Source: Leisingera daeponensis | GTDB lineage: Bacteria; Pseudomonadota; Alphaproteobacteria; Rhodobacterales; Rhodobacteraceae | Direction: 5' to 3' | Length of the DNA stretch: 64,000 nt | Assembly: GCF_019801465.1 (NCBI RefSeq) | Contig: NZ_JAHVJA010000004.1 | Coordinates: 124,001 to 188,000 of the forward strand | Shown here: piece after piece, positions 43,469 to 52,706 of the stretch | Numbering within the stretch: the stretch's first letter is position 1 | Layout: each line of letters starts with the position of its first letter | Translations under genes and position numbers: made by a program | Notes under the pieces: generated by a model | What the model was told of the DNA's origin: nothing | Seen by the model: only the letters and a program-made list of their open reading frames with translations | The model's database searches: none

Positions 43469-44041
43469 ATCCATTTTCGTGGGATATGCGCAGTTTACTG
43501 ACACAACACACGTCGCCCAGTAGAAAGATGGAGATCAATTTCCTTTTGGCTCAGCCTGCACAGCGGGTCACCTGCACGGAAACGGCAAAGTCTCAGGTCC
43601 AGCTCCCGGGCGGCGATGGCCAAAATTTCGCCCTACTGCGGTATGCAGCCGTGGCGAAAATCCGCGGGCTTGCCGGCCTGGCCTCACCAAATCTGGCTGG
43701 GTTAGGTGTTTCTTCCGGCACTTTCGACCGATCCGTACCCAGCTGGCTGGCACGCTGGGGCACCGCGGATTAGTGCGTCCGTTACAGGCGGCAACGCTCA
43801 GGTACTATATTGTCGGTCAGCGCCCGGGGAAACGTGCAATTGGTGCAGCTGACAATGACACCGAATTTATTGGGTAACTCGAAGATTACAGGCGAAAAAT
43901 TCGCTCGGCCGTCAAACCCAGCGGGGATGGTGTGCGCCTGCCCGGTTTGCCATAATACCCGCTGGGTGCCCTGACGCCCCGGAAAGTCCTTCCTTGGCCG
44001 GGCTGCAGACCCCGGCTGCGCAACAGCTCTGGAGCAAACCG
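43469..44041. other. Gene-poor stretch upstream of the epimerase
   Basis: 573 bases. A 102-codon frame at 43465-43773 overlaps the araC end, lacks a ribosome site and has no recognisable motif, so I do not call it. A perfect 9-bp inverted repeat CCCAGCGGG / CCCGCTGGG (43917-43925 and 43958-43966) lies shortly before the epimerase gene. Confidence 0.45.
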
Positions 44042-45067
44042 ATGAGCCAGAAAACCGTTCTCGTTACCGGGTCCTCCGGCTTTATCGGCTACCATCTGTG
44101 CCGGCGTTTGCTGGCAGATGGGTTCCGCGTCGTCGGCGTCGATAACTTGTCGGACTATTACAGTGTTCAGCTGAAGCAAGACCGCCAGGAAATGCTGGAG
44201 CAGTACCCCGACTTTTCTGTGATCAACCGAAGCATCGAAGAGCCCGGTCTGATGACGGAGCTTTTCGCAGCCCACGAGCCTGCCTATGTGGTTCATCTCG
44301 CTGCGCAAGCCGGGGTACGCTACTCCATCGAAAACCCGCGCTCCTACTTGGAAAGCAACATTACTGGAACTTTCGAGATCCTAGAGGCTGCTCGCGCCCA
44401 CCCTCCCCGGCACATGCTGCTGGCCTCCACCTCCTCAGCTTTCGGCGCCAACACGCAGATGCCCTACCAGGAGACACAGAGAGCCGATCACCAGATGTCC
44501 TTCTATGCTGCTACCAAGAAGGCGACTGAAAATATGGCGCATTCTTATGCCCATCTATTTGATTTGCCAGTCACTATGTTCCGCTTTTTCACCGTCTACG
44601 GCCCTTGGGGGCGGCCGGATATGGCCCTGTTCAAGTTCACCAAGGCGATCCTCGAGGGCAAACCGATTGACGTCTACAATTTCGGCGATATGCAGCGCGA
44701 CTTCACATTTGTCACTGATCTGGTCGAAGCCATCCGGCTGCTGATGGAAGTCATTCCCGAACGTCCGGCGAATGGCGTTGTACCGGAGGGCGACAGCCTA
44801 TCGCCGGTAGCACCGCACCGGGTTGTCAACATCGGCAATTCAGAATCCGTCCGACTGACCGCCTTCATTGAGGCCATCGAGGCCGCGACCGGACGCAAGG
44901 CCGACCAGAATTTGATGCCGATCCAGGCTGGCGATGTGCCAGCCACCTGGGCGGATGCTGCGCTGCTCAATCGGCTCACCGGTTACAGCCCGCAGACTTC
45001 CGTACCGGAGGGTGTGGCCCGCTTTGTCAGCTGGTACAGAGAATACTACCACACCGTGCCCTCCTGA
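44042..45067 (+). CDS. NAD-dependent sugar-nucleotide epimerase, UDP-glucuronate 4-epimerase-like
   Basis: 341 residues from an ATG with TGGAG upstream. NAD site LVTGSSGFIGYHLC (GxxGxxG at 10-16), catalytic Ser/Thr in ASTSSAFG and Tyr155-x3-Lys159 in FYAATKK, and TVYGPWGRPDMALFKFTKAI typical of UDP-GlcA 4-epimerases (CapI/WbpP-like). Converts UDP-glucuronate to UDP-galacturonate for surface polysaccharide, in the cytoplasm. It stands alone without glycosyltransferases. Confidence 0.85.
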   Translation: MSQKTVLVTGSSGFIGYHLCRRLLADGFRVVGVDNLSDYYSVQLKQDRQEMLEQYPDFSVINRSIEEPGLMTELFAAHEPAYVVHLAAQAGVRYSIENPRSYLESNITGTFEILEAARAHPPRHMLLASTSSAFGANTQMPYQETQRADHQMSFYAATKKATENMAHSYAHLFDLPVTMFRFFTVYGPWGRPDMALFKFTKAILEGKPIDVYNFGDMQRDFTFVTDLVEAIRLLMEVIPERPANGVVPEGDSLSPVAPHRVVNIGNSESVRLTAFIEAIEAATGRKADQNLMPIQAGDVPATWADAALLNRLTGYSPQTSVPEGVARFVSWYREYYHTVPS

Positions 45068-45379
45068 AATTCTGCCAGTTGAAACCACGGTCTGCCAACC
45101 ATCGCAAGGCTGCCGCTAAAGCGCTGCTTTCAAGTTGCATATCTTCGGACGCAAAGCGCTGTGTCATGAAGCGCGGACGGTGCCGGGCGCTGCCTTTCTG
45201 CAGTACTGCACCTTCTGTTAGGACGATAAGATAACCCTTGGGACACTAGGCCTAGAGTGTCAGGCAGCGCGGTGAAGCGCACGGGGCATTAAATCGTCGA
45301 ACGAAGGGTTTACAGCTGCCGGTATTGCGGCTCTGACTTATGAGGACGGCTAACGCCGCTGCCGCATAAGGATTCTCCG
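45068..45379. other. Intergenic region
   Basis: 312 bases between the epimerase and the FAH-family gene; no gene, tRNA or clear hairpin seen. Likely holds the promoter of the hydrolase. Confidence 0.45.
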
Positions 45380-46078
45380 ATGAGCAAGGTTCTTTTCCCG
45401 CTTCCCGATACGCCGGTGGTACCGGTCACAGGAGAGGCAGCTGGCTACCCTGTAGGCCGGATCTTCTGTGTCGGTCGAAATTATGCAGCACATGCCGCGG
45501 AGATGGGTAATGAAGTGGACCGCGAGGCTCCATTCTATTTCACCAAGGCAGCGGCCAATGCGGTGTTAACCGGTGCAGTTGTGCCCTATCCGCCCGGAAC
45601 AGAAAATTTCCACTACGAAATGGAACTCGCGGTTGCGATCGAGTCGCCGGTATTCCGCGCGGCACCGAACGCAGCATTGGCGTCCGTCTTCGGTTATTGC
45701 TGTGCACTGGATATGACCCGGAGAGACCTTCAAATCCGCGAACGGCAAAAGCAGCGGCCCTGGGATCTGGGCAAGGATCTGGAGAACGGTACGGTGCTGG
45801 CACCGCTGACCCGCTCTGCAGCATGGGGCAGCCCAGCGGACCAGCGGATCCGGCTGGAGGTGAACGGCGAGACCCGGCAGGACGCAAAGCTTTCGGAGAT
45901 GATCTGGTCCGTGGCGGATATCATTAGCCACCTATCCGGTTTCTACCATCTTCGGCCAGGGGATCTAATTCTGACCGGCACTCCTGCCGGCGTAGGTCCG
46001 GTGAATGCCGGAGACAAGCTGCGCGGAGAAATAGACGGTTTGCTCCCTGTCAGCTTTGAGCTGACTGATGCGGAATGA
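45380..46078 (+). CDS. Fumarylacetoacetate hydrolase family protein
   Basis: 232 residues. The motif IFCVGRNYAAHAAEMGNEVD, the metal-binding Glu residues in YEMELAVAIE, and DMTRRDLQIRERQKQRPWDL plus LILTGTPAGVGPVNAGDKL define the C-terminal FAH catalytic fold in its short form (like fumarylpyruvate hydrolase/acylpyruvase). Cleaves C-C bonds of acylpyruvates, or acts as an oxaloacetate decarboxylase, using Mg2+. Substrate not determinable. Confidence 0.88.
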   Translation: MSKVLFPLPDTPVVPVTGEAAGYPVGRIFCVGRNYAAHAAEMGNEVDREAPFYFTKAAANAVLTGAVVPYPPGTENFHYEMELAVAIESPVFRAAPNAALASVFGYCCALDMTRRDLQIRERQKQRPWDLGKDLENGTVLAPLTRSAAWGSPADQRIRLEVNGETRQDAKLSEMIWSVADIISHLSGFYHLRPGDLILTGTPAGVGPVNAGDKLRGEIDGLLPVSFELTDAE

Positions 46079-46403
46079 CACGCAGCCATCACGGCACGAT
46101 AGTTGTTGCAAGGCGGCCGGCTAAATATGTATCAATTTGTAGTGACTTCCGCGCGTCTCGTAACATTTTGGCGGTGAAACCACCTTTGACCGAAACTTGG
46201 CGGCGGATTTCATAATTAAAAAATGTATAATCTGCTGTTGATGGTTACAAATGCACCTAATAGCAGGAATGCAACCGGTTCGTTAAACGAACCCAAACAG
46301 GGGCTGTGACGGCAGAAACGGAAAGAAACTCGGGGGGGGGGCGCCGCAGCAATGTTGCGAAGACGGCGGTCCCGGCATGAGATTTGGTCTAAGGGAGGAC
46401 AAC
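46079..46403. other. Promoter region of the TRAP operon
   Basis: 325 bases, AT-richer than the surroundings between about 46200 and 46290 (AATTAAAAAATGTATAAT), which would suit a promoter, and with a ten-G tract at 46332-46341. No gene seen. Confidence 0.45.
46332..46341 (+). repeat. Homopolymer tract of ten G
   Basis: A run of ten guanines, 62 bases before the dctP ATG, in the untranslated leader or promoter. Tracts of this length are prone to slippage and can alter expression. Confidence 0.6.
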
Positions 46404-47447
46404 ATGACCATTCGCAGAAAGTTTTTGGGGGCAGCGGGCGCAGCGGCCCTGGCGATGCTCGGCGCAATGCCGGCCTTTGCCCAGGAAGTAACTTTGAAAC
46501 TGCACCAGTTTCTGCCTGCGCAGGCAAACGTTCCGAAACTGATCCTGGATGTCTGGGCCGACAACGTCGAGGAGTCTTCCGGAGGGCGGATCAAGATCGA
46601 CCGTTTCCCCTCGATGCAGCTGGGCGGCAAGCCGCCGGAGCTGATGGACCAGGCCATCGACGGTGTGGCGGATATCGTCTGGACCGTGGTGGGGTATACC
46701 CCGGGCCGCTACCCCTCGACCGAGGTGTTCGAGCTGCCGTTCATGATGACCAATGCACGCGCCGTGTCGCATGCCTATTGGGAAATGTTCGACAAGCACA
46801 TGAAGGACAATGAGTTCAAGGATGTGAAGATCCTTGGCACCTGGGTGCATGGGCCGGGCATGATCCACACCTCTGAACCGGTGGAAACACCGGAAGATCT
46901 GGAGGGTATGAAGATCCGTGGCGGTGGCCGGTCGGTCAACGCGCTGCTGGAAGAACTGGGCGCGACGCCGGTTGGGATGCCGGTTCCGGCAATTCCTGAA
47001 GGCCTGTCCAAGGGCGTGATCGACGGCACCACCATTCCCTGGGAAGTGACCGCAGCGCTGAAGGTTCCGGAGCTGGTAGAAAACCACACCGAGTTTACCG
47101 GCAAGGCGCTTTATACTCTCACCTTTGTCCTGGCTATGAATAAAGAGAAGTACGAAAGCCTGCCGGATGACCTGAAAAAGGCCATCGACGACAACTCCGG
47201 CCTGGAATTCTCGGTCTTTGCTGGCGGAACCCAGGCGGATTCGGACGGCCCCTCCCGCGAGATGGCACTGGACCTGGGCAACAACGTCATCACCCTGGAC
47301 GAAGAGCAGACCGCAATCTGGCGCGAGCGTGCGCAGCCGATCTACGACCAGTGGATCGCTGACATGAAGGAAAAGGGCATCGACGGTGCCGCGCTGATCG
47401 AAGAAGCCAGCGGGCTGATCGAGAAATACACGCCGCAGTACCAGTAA
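46404..47447 (+). CDS. dctP: TRAP transporter substrate-binding protein (DctP family)
   Basis: 347 residues from the ATG after AGGGAGG. The signal peptide has a twin-arginine-like start (IRRKFLGAAGAAALAM) and cleavage after AFA. The mature part has the DctP features LKLHQFLPAQANVPKLIL, GRIKIDRFPSMQLGGKPPEL and LEGMKIRGGGRSVNALLEEL with the arginine that grips a carboxylate ligand. Periplasmic capture protein for the DctQM permease next to it. Ligand unknown. Confidence 0.93.
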   Translation: MTIRRKFLGAAGAAALAMLGAMPAFAQEVTLKLHQFLPAQANVPKLILDVWADNVEESSGGRIKIDRFPSMQLGGKPPELMDQAIDGVADIVWTVVGYTPGRYPSTEVFELPFMMTNARAVSHAYWEMFDKHMKDNEFKDVKILGTWVHGPGMIHTSEPVETPEDLEGMKIRGGGRSVNALLEELGATPVGMPVPAIPEGLSKGVIDGTTIPWEVTAALKVPELVENHTEFTGKALYTLTFVLAMNKEKYESLPDDLKKAIDDNSGLEFSVFAGGTQADSDGPSREMALDLGNNVITLDEEQTAIWRERAQPIYDQWIADMKEKGIDGAALIEEASGLIEKYTPQYQ

Positions 47448-47468
47448 GGCGTTTGAATTGATAAAGGT

Positions 47469-47502
47469 GAAGGGCCGCGCGGCATTGGCAATGCGGCCCT
47501 TC
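47469..47502 (+). terminator. Intercistronic hairpin between dctP and dctQ
   Basis: 10-bp stem GAAGGGCCGC / GCGGCCCTTC, with GCATT / AATGC nested in the loop; no long T tract. Probably protects dctP mRNA or attenuates read-through to dctQM. Confidence 0.6.
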
Positions 47503-47528
47503 GCATACCGGAACAAGGCAACTGAACC

Positions 47529-48110
47529 ATGCACAAGCTCATGATGCGGCTGGCCAAGTCAATGGCCTACCTGGGCGGTGCGGTCCTTACTCTACTGATC
47601 ATTCTAACATGTGTTTCGATCGCTGGGCGCCTGCTCAACGGTTTCTTCCATGGCGATTTGATGGAGCGGATTGCACCAGGGTTTTCGAAATGGATGACGA
47701 GCTGGGTCGGGCCGGTGAACGGCGACTTCGAGCTGGTTGAGGCCGGTGTAGCCTTTGCCATTTTCGCCTTCCTGCCGCTGTGCCAGATCACCGCGGGCCA
47801 TGCCTCGGTCGATGTGGTGGCCAATGCGTTTCCGCGGCGTGTGAAACGGTTTCTGCGGATGGTGACCGACGTGGTCTTTGCCGCGGTTCTGGTGCTCATC
47901 GCCTGGCGGCTGGCCGACGGCCTGGCGGGCAAGTATTCCAATGGCGAAACCTCCTTCCTGCTCGAGTTTCCGATCTGGTGGGCTTACGCGATCAGCCTGG
48001 TGGCTGCGGTCGTGGCGGCCATCGTCGGTGTCTACATGGGTGCAATCCGCACCATCGAATTCTTTACCGGCCGAATCCTTGTCTGGGACGGCGTGGAGGG
48101 TGAACAGTGA
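47529..48110 (+). CDS. dctQ: TRAP transporter small permease subunit (DctQ)
   Basis: 193 residues, four membrane helices (AYLGGAVLTLLIILTCVSIA, VAFAIFAFLPLCQITAGHAS, VVFAAVLVLIAWRLADGLAG, YAISLVAAVVAAIVGVYMGA). TRAP small subunits are needed for transport with DctM. Overlaps dctM by four bases. Confidence 0.93.
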   Translation: MHKLMMRLAKSMAYLGGAVLTLLIILTCVSIAGRLLNGFFHGDLMERIAPGFSKWMTSWVGPVNGDFELVEAGVAFAIFAFLPLCQITAGHASVDVVANAFPRRVKRFLRMVTDVVFAAVLVLIAWRLADGLAGKYSNGETSFLLEFPIWWAYAISLVAAVVAAIVGVYMGAIRTIEFFTGRILVWDGVEGEQ

Positions 48111-49612
48111 CGGCACTTGAAATTGGCATTGCCTCCTTCCCGGTTCTGATGCTGCTAATCTTTCTACGGGTTCCGATCGGTCTCTCGATGTTTCTGGTCG
48201 GCCTTGGCGGGCTGATCTGGGTGACGGATGGCACGCAGGTCGCGTTCGGCCGGTTGAAGAGCGAAACCTATACCACCTTCTCCTCCTACTCGCTGACCAT
48301 CGTGCCGATGTTCCTGCTGATGGGCCACTTTGCAACGCTGGGCGGCATGTCCACAGCGCTGTTCAAGGCGGCCGAGGGCTTTTTAGGGCACCGCAAGGGC
48401 GGGGTCGCAATGGCCTCGATCGGTGCCTGCGCGGGCTTTGGCGCGATCTGCGGATCGTCCCTGGCGACCGCTGCCACCATGGGCCGGGTCGCCCTGCCAG
48501 AACTGAAGCAATACGGCTATGCCGGGGGATTTTCCACCGCGACGCTGGCAGCCGGCGGCACGCTGGGCATCCTGATCCCACCGTCGGTTGTGTTGGTAAT
48601 CTATGCGATCCTTACCGAGCAGAACATCGCCAAGCTGTTTCTGTCGGCCTTCATTCCAGGCCTGCTGGCGGCACTGGGCTATGTGATCGCGATTTCCATT
48701 TATGTTCGCCTGTACCCGGAAAGCGCGGGCACCCGCCCGCCGGTTCCGATGCGCGAGCGCTTTGCCGCATTGTTTCACGTCTGGCCTGTTCTGCTGGTCT
48801 TTGGCCTGGTTGTCGGCGGCATTTATCTGGGCTGGTTTACCCCGACTGAAGGCGCGGCTGTGGGTGCATTCGGAACCGGGTTCATCGCTTGGACCAATGG
48901 CGGGCTGACCCGCGAAACGCTGGCGGACAGCTTTCTGGTGACGGCGCGGTCCACCGCAATGATCTTCTTCATTGTGCTGGGTGCGGGCTTCTACAACGGC
49001 TTTCTGGCGCTCACCAAGGTACCGCAGGAACTGGCCGATTTCGTCGTGAGCCAGGGCCTGAGCCCCTGGATGGTGCTGGCGCTGATCCTAGCGTTCTACC
49101 TGGTGTTCGGCTGCCTGATGGACAGCCTGTCGATGATCCTGCTGACCATCCCGATCTTCTTTCCGGTGATCTCTGCCATGGACTTTGGCCTGCTGTCGCT
49201 GCCCGCGATGCAAGCGGATGCCGCGATGGAGGTGCTGAAGGCCGGCGTGCCCGAAGGGATGGGTGCAGAGATGCTTGCCTCGATACAGGATGCCATTGCC
49301 TCAGGTGCTGAATTGACCCGTGAGCAGATGAAGGAACTGGGCATTCGGGTCACCGAGGGCCGGGTAAACCGGATCGAGGCGGAATATGTCGCCATCTGGT
49401 TCGGCGTGCTGGTGCTGATCGTGGTAGAGGTCGGGCTAATCACCCCGCCGGTGGGCATGAACCTGTTCATCATCAACGCGATGGATCGCAAGACCAGGAT
49501 GATCGACACCTACAAGGCAGTTATGTTCTTCGTGGCCTCCGACCTGATCCGGGTGGTCATCCTGGTGGCCTTCCCGATCATCACGCTGCTCCCGCTGATG
49601 CTGATGCAGTGA
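48107..49612 (+). CDS. dctM: TRAP transporter large permease subunit (DctM)
   Basis: 501 residues from GTG overlapping dctQ. About 12 membrane helices with ASIGACAGFGAICGSSLATA, GTLGILIPPSVVLVIYAILT and VGLITPPVGMNLFIINAM, the repeated GxxPPS/TPP hairpin motifs of the sodium-coupled elevator. It is longer than the second DctM in the window because of an insert at about residues 365-415 (LPAMQADAAMEVLKAGVPEG, SGAELTREQMKELGIRVTEG), probably a loop. Confidence 0.94.
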   Translation: MTALEIGIASFPVLMLLIFLRVPIGLSMFLVGLGGLIWVTDGTQVAFGRLKSETYTTFSSYSLTIVPMFLLMGHFATLGGMSTALFKAAEGFLGHRKGGVAMASIGACAGFGAICGSSLATAATMGRVALPELKQYGYAGGFSTATLAAGGTLGILIPPSVVLVIYAILTEQNIAKLFLSAFIPGLLAALGYVIAISIYVRLYPESAGTRPPVPMRERFAALFHVWPVLLVFGLVVGGIYLGWFTPTEGAAVGAFGTGFIAWTNGGLTRETLADSFLVTARSTAMIFFIVLGAGFYNGFLALTKVPQELADFVVSQGLSPWMVLALILAFYLVFGCLMDSLSMILLTIPIFFPVISAMDFGLLSLPAMQADAAMEVLKAGVPEGMGAEMLASIQDAIASGAELTREQMKELGIRVTEGRVNRIEAEYVAIWFGVLVLIVVEVGLITPPVGMNLFIINAMDRKTRMIDTYKAVMFFVASDLIRVVILVAFPIITLLPLMLMQ

Positions 49613-49618
49613 TGCGTA

Positions 49619-49647
49619 GCCCTTTCCCGCAATGCGCGGGGAAGGGC
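49619..49647 (+). terminator. Hairpin after dctM
   Basis: 12-bp stem GCCCTTTCCCGC / GCGGGGAAGGGC (one G-T pair), loop AATGC, six bases after the dctM stop; only TT follows, so termination strength is uncertain. Confidence 0.65.
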
Positions 49648-49765
49648 TTGCCGCCCACCAGTGCAGAATATGGAAATATATTGTGAAACCGGCCCGGATT
49701 GGCCTGATTCACATTTCGAGGTTCCGCTGGTCACATCCGACACCATGCACTAGTGAAGACCCGCC

Positions 49766-49942
49766 ATGCAAATCAGCCGCAGCAAAGCCACCGCACCCAT
49801 GGTCAAAGCGCTGGCCACCGCGCTTTCCGGGCTGCGGAGGCCCTGTGTGGGCTGCAGCAACTGTGCTGGTTTGTGCGATGCGCTGATTGACGCGCTTGTG
49901 CTGCCGGATCTGACTCTGTCCCGCAAACGCGACGGTTGGTAA
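49766..49942 (+). CDS. Small cysteine-rich protein, unknown function
   Basis: 58 codons, ATG to TAA, beginning MQISRSKATAPMVKALATAL. Four cysteines cluster in RRPCVGCSNCAGLC, resembling a metal or iron-sulfur site; the tail LDALVLPDLTLSRKRDGW-like end is basic and ends in tryptophan. Third codon positions are GC-rich like neighbouring genes, which supports coding. A weak GAAGA precedes the ATG. It lies between the TRAP operon and a thioesterase gene. I do not recognise a family. Confidence 0.55.
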   Translation: MQISRSKATAPMVKALATALSGLRRPCVGCSNCAGLCDALIDALVLPDLTLSRKRDGW

Positions 49943-50028
49943 CGCAGCAGTCCTGGCTGCCATTGCCGTTTGATACCGCAGGTCCGCGCCGGTAGGATGC
50001 GCCTGCGGAAAATGCGGAGCGGCAGACA

Positions 50029-50457
50029 ATGGCAGCGCAAGATACATTCGTTCATGAGATCCGCGTGGGCTGGGGCGATTGCGATCCGGCGCGAATTGCC
50101 TATACCGGGCGGCTGCCCGCCTTTGCCTTGGAAGCGATCGACGCCTGGTGGGAGCACTATCTGGACGGCGACGGCTGGTATCAGATGGAACTGGACCGCG
50201 GCACCGGCACTCCGTTTGTGCATATGAGCATCGATTTCCGGTCCCCGGTCACCCCCCGCCACCGGCTGATGTGCGAGGTATGGCCGGCTGTCCTGGGCAG
50301 CAAGTCGGTGACCTTTCGGGTCAATGCGCGGCAGGACGGGGTTCTGTGTTTTGAGGGAAAATTTGTCTGCGTCTTCATTGCACCTGAGACCTTCACCGCC
50401 ACACCGGCACCTGAAGACTACCGGGAGGTGATCGAAGCACAACTGCGGCCAGAGTAA
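50029..50457 (+). CDS. Acyl-CoA thioesterase, 4-hydroxybenzoyl-CoA thioesterase type
   Basis: 142 residues of hot-dog fold. VGWGDCDPARIAYTGRLPAF carries the catalytic Asp motif (D-x-D-P) of the 4HBT family and the central helix FALEAIDAWWEHYL. It would hydrolyse an acyl- or aryl-CoA in the cytoplasm; substrate unknown. Ends seven bases before the convergent YcaQ-like gene. Confidence 0.88.
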   Translation: MAAQDTFVHEIRVGWGDCDPARIAYTGRLPAFALEAIDAWWEHYLDGDGWYQMELDRGTGTPFVHMSIDFRSPVTPRHRLMCEVWPAVLGSKSVTFRVNARQDGVLCFEGKFVCVFIAPETFTATPAPEDYREVIEAQLRPE

Positions 50458-50463
50458 AGCGGG

Positions 50464-51666
50464 TCAGCGCAGCCAGCCATTGGAGAACGCAACCCCGCTT
50501 ACACCCGCAAACCGCGCCACCCGGTCCAGTTCAGCTTCCAGCCGTCCGGTGCGGGCTGCGCTCCATTTAACGTCTCTCTCCGGCCAAACGGCAGTCACGC
50601 GCAGCAGATCCGCGTCGCGTTCCGCTTTCATGTCAATTCGGCCCACGAGACGCGCGCCTTCCATCAGCGGGAATACGTAGTAACCGTACTGACGTTTCAG
50701 AGCGGGAGTGAAAACCTCGATACGGTAATAAAAGCCGAACAGCCTCTCAGCCCGCTTGCGGTCGCGTAGGGCCGGATCGAATGGACTGAGGACTCGCATC
50801 CGCCCCGGTGCCGGACCCAATTCCGCCGCTGCCTCAATGGTACCGGGCCGGGTAAACACCTTGCGCAGACTGCCATCCGCCTGCTGGATTTCAATTTCTT
50901 CCAGCTCGCCCTGATGCAACTGTTTCGCACACCAGGCCTTGGCTTCCGCTACGGAGGCGGTATCCCAGAAGGCGGCGAGCTCTCCCGATGTGGCAAAGCC
51001 CAGCCGGTCCAGAGCGGCGGAGCACAGCCAATTGACCGTCGCCGCTTCATCGCAGCGGGCGCCAGGGCGCAGATGCTCTTCGATCACCCGCTCCGTCAGA
51101 TCATAGCGTTTCTGAAACCCCTCGCGCCCCACCACCGTCAGCGCGCCGGAGCGCCACAGGTATTCCAGCGCCGTCTTCGACGGGTGCCAGTCCCACCATC
51201 CGCCGGAGCCCTTCCTTTCGTCTTTACCCACATCGGAGGAACTGACCGGCCCATGGTCGCGAACATGTTTCAGAACGGTTTCGAAGCGGGCTTCAAATCC
51301 GTCGCGCCGCCAGTTGCGCCAGCGTTTGCGAAGCAACTCCGAATCACGCTGAAACCGCAAGTGCCAATGCGGGTAGAATGCCATGGGTATAACGGCAGCA
51401 TCATGGGTCCAGTGTTCAAACAGCCCGCGATCACATTCGTATAGCCGCCTTAGATGTTTGGGACGGTAACCGGGGCGGCGGGAATAGAGGATCACATCAT
51501 GCGCTCGTGCGACTGTGTTGATGCTGTCCAGCTGCACAAAGCCAAGCCGCTGGATAAGCGCCAGCAGATCCGCGCCTTTGGCCGGGCCTGAAGGTCTCTC
51601 CAGCAGCGCGTGGCGGTCCAGAAACAGCCGCCGCGCGCCTTGATTGTTCAGGCGCTGCAGCGCCAT
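50464..51666 (-). CDS. YcaQ-like winged-helix DNA glycosylase
   Basis: 400 residues. The family motif FVQLDSINTVARAHDVILYS includes the QxD pair (Gln45, Asp47) that is catalytic in Escherichia coli YcaQ, which unhooks interstrand DNA crosslinks. Also present are HWTHDAAVIPMAFYP, a winged-helix middle (PVSSSDVGKDE, WDWHPSKTALEYLWRSGALT) and the C-terminal YYVFPLMEGARLVGRIDMKA. Cytoplasmic DNA repair is the likely role. Its ATG shares a base with the stop of the LacI-type gene upstream, so the two form one unit. Confidence 0.85.
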   Translation of the reverse strand: MALQRLNNQGARRLFLDRHALLERPSGPAKGADLLALIQRLGFVQLDSINTVARAHDVILYSRRPGYRPKHLRRLYECDRGLFEHWTHDAAVIPMAFYPHWHLRFQRDSELLRKRWRNWRRDGFEARFETVLKHVRDHGPVSSSDVGKDERKGSGGWWDWHPSKTALEYLWRSGALTVVGREGFQKRYDLTERVIEEHLRPGARCDEAATVNWLCSAALDRLGFATSGELAAFWDTASVAEAKAWCAKQLHQGELEEIEIQQADGSLRKVFTRPGTIEAAAELGPAPGRMRVLSPFDPALRDRKRAERLFGFYYRIEVFTPALKRQYGYYVFPLMEGARLVGRIDMKAERDADLLRVTAVWPERDVKWSAARTGRLEAELDRVARFAGVSGVAFSNGWLR

Positions 51667-52691
51667 TAACGCCGTTTCAGCGTGTCGCCATAAGAAATGG
51701 TCGGGGTCAGCGTGACATGTTTTTCGATGACAGCCTCCGGATCCTCCAGCTGAGCGGCAATAATCTCTGCCGCCTTCCGTCCGATCTCCAAGCGGCAGGC
51801 ATCCATGGTAGCAAGCTGCCGGGGCAGACCCTGCAGCAGTTCCACCCCGTTGAAACCGGCAAGCCCGATCTGACCCGGCACGCTGACTCCCTGTTCCTGC
51901 AGGTACAACAGACCGCCGGCGCCGATCATGTCGTTGGAGTAATAGAGAAAATCCAACTCGGGCGAGCGCGCCAGCATGGCCTGTGTCATCTCCCTCCCCT
52001 TCGCCAGCGCCGATCCGCCGGAATAGAACTCACGGTCCTCGATCTCTACGCCTTCCTTGGCCAGAACTTCGGTAAAACCTTCGAACCGTTTGCGCGCCCG
52101 GTGGTCAAGCGGCATCTTGGTACCCATGAAGCCGATGTGCCGGTAGCCTGCTTTCAGGATCGCTTTCGCCATCTCACGGCCCGCGCGCCGGTGCGAGATT
52201 CCGACCATTGCGTCTACCGGTTTACCGTCAGTATCCATGATCTCCACCACAGGAATCCCCGCGCTGCTCAGCATCGCTCGGGCGGCATCAGTGTGTTCCA
52301 GGCCTGCGATAATCACACCGGAAGGGCGCCATGAAAGCATCTCGTAGAGGACCTTTTCCTCTTTCTCGGGCTGATAGTCAGTGACCCCGACAACAGGCTG
52401 AAGCTCGGTGTTTTCCAGTACTTTGTTGATACCGGTCAGCACTTCCGGGAAAACCATGTTCGACAATGACGGAATGATCACTGCCACCAGGTTCACCCGG
52501 TTCGAGGCCAGCGCACCGGCAATTTTGTTGGGAACATAGCCCAGTTCCTTGGCGGCGCTCAGCACTTTCGTGCGTGTCTTCTCCGACACGTCGCCGCGGT
52601 TGCGCAAAACCCGGCTCACGGTCATTTCGGAAACACCGGTTGCTTCGGATACATCGCGAAGGGTAAGCGGGCGCTTGCTGTCCGTGGTCAC
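51666..52691 (-). CDS. LacI-family transcriptional regulator (GntR/gluconate subgroup)
   Basis: 341 residues from GTG with AGGA upstream; the frame is open through the tRNA-Arg gene but that part is not coding. Helix-turn-helix LTLRDVSEATGVSEMTVSRV and hinge LGYVPNKIAGALASNRVN lie in the first 65 residues, then the periplasmic-binding-like ligand domain (LVAVIIPSLSNMVFPEVLTG, GYRHIGFMGTKMPLDHRARK). Sugar-acid ligand likely; no matching catabolic gene is beside it. Confidence 0.9.
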   Translation of the reverse strand: MTTDSKRPLTLRDVSEATGVSEMTVSRVLRNRGDVSEKTRTKVLSAAKELGYVPNKIAGALASNRVNLVAVIIPSLSNMVFPEVLTGINKVLENTELQPVVGVTDYQPEKEEKVLYEMLSWRPSGVIIAGLEHTDAARAMLSSAGIPVVEIMDTDGKPVDAMVGISHRRAGREMAKAILKAGYRHIGFMGTKMPLDHRARKRFEGFTEVLAKEGVEIEDREFYSGGSALAKGREMTQAMLARSPELDFLYYSNDMIGAGGLLYLQEQGVSVPGQIGLAGFNGVELLQGLPRQLATMDACRLEIGRKAAEIIAAQLEDPEAVIEKHVTLTPTISYGDTLKRR

Positions 52692-52706
52692 GTTCCTGAG
52701 CCTCTT

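Noticed and set aside
43465-43773. 102-codon frame after the AraC gene
   Set aside because: Begins inside the end of araC, lacks a ribosome site and has no motif.
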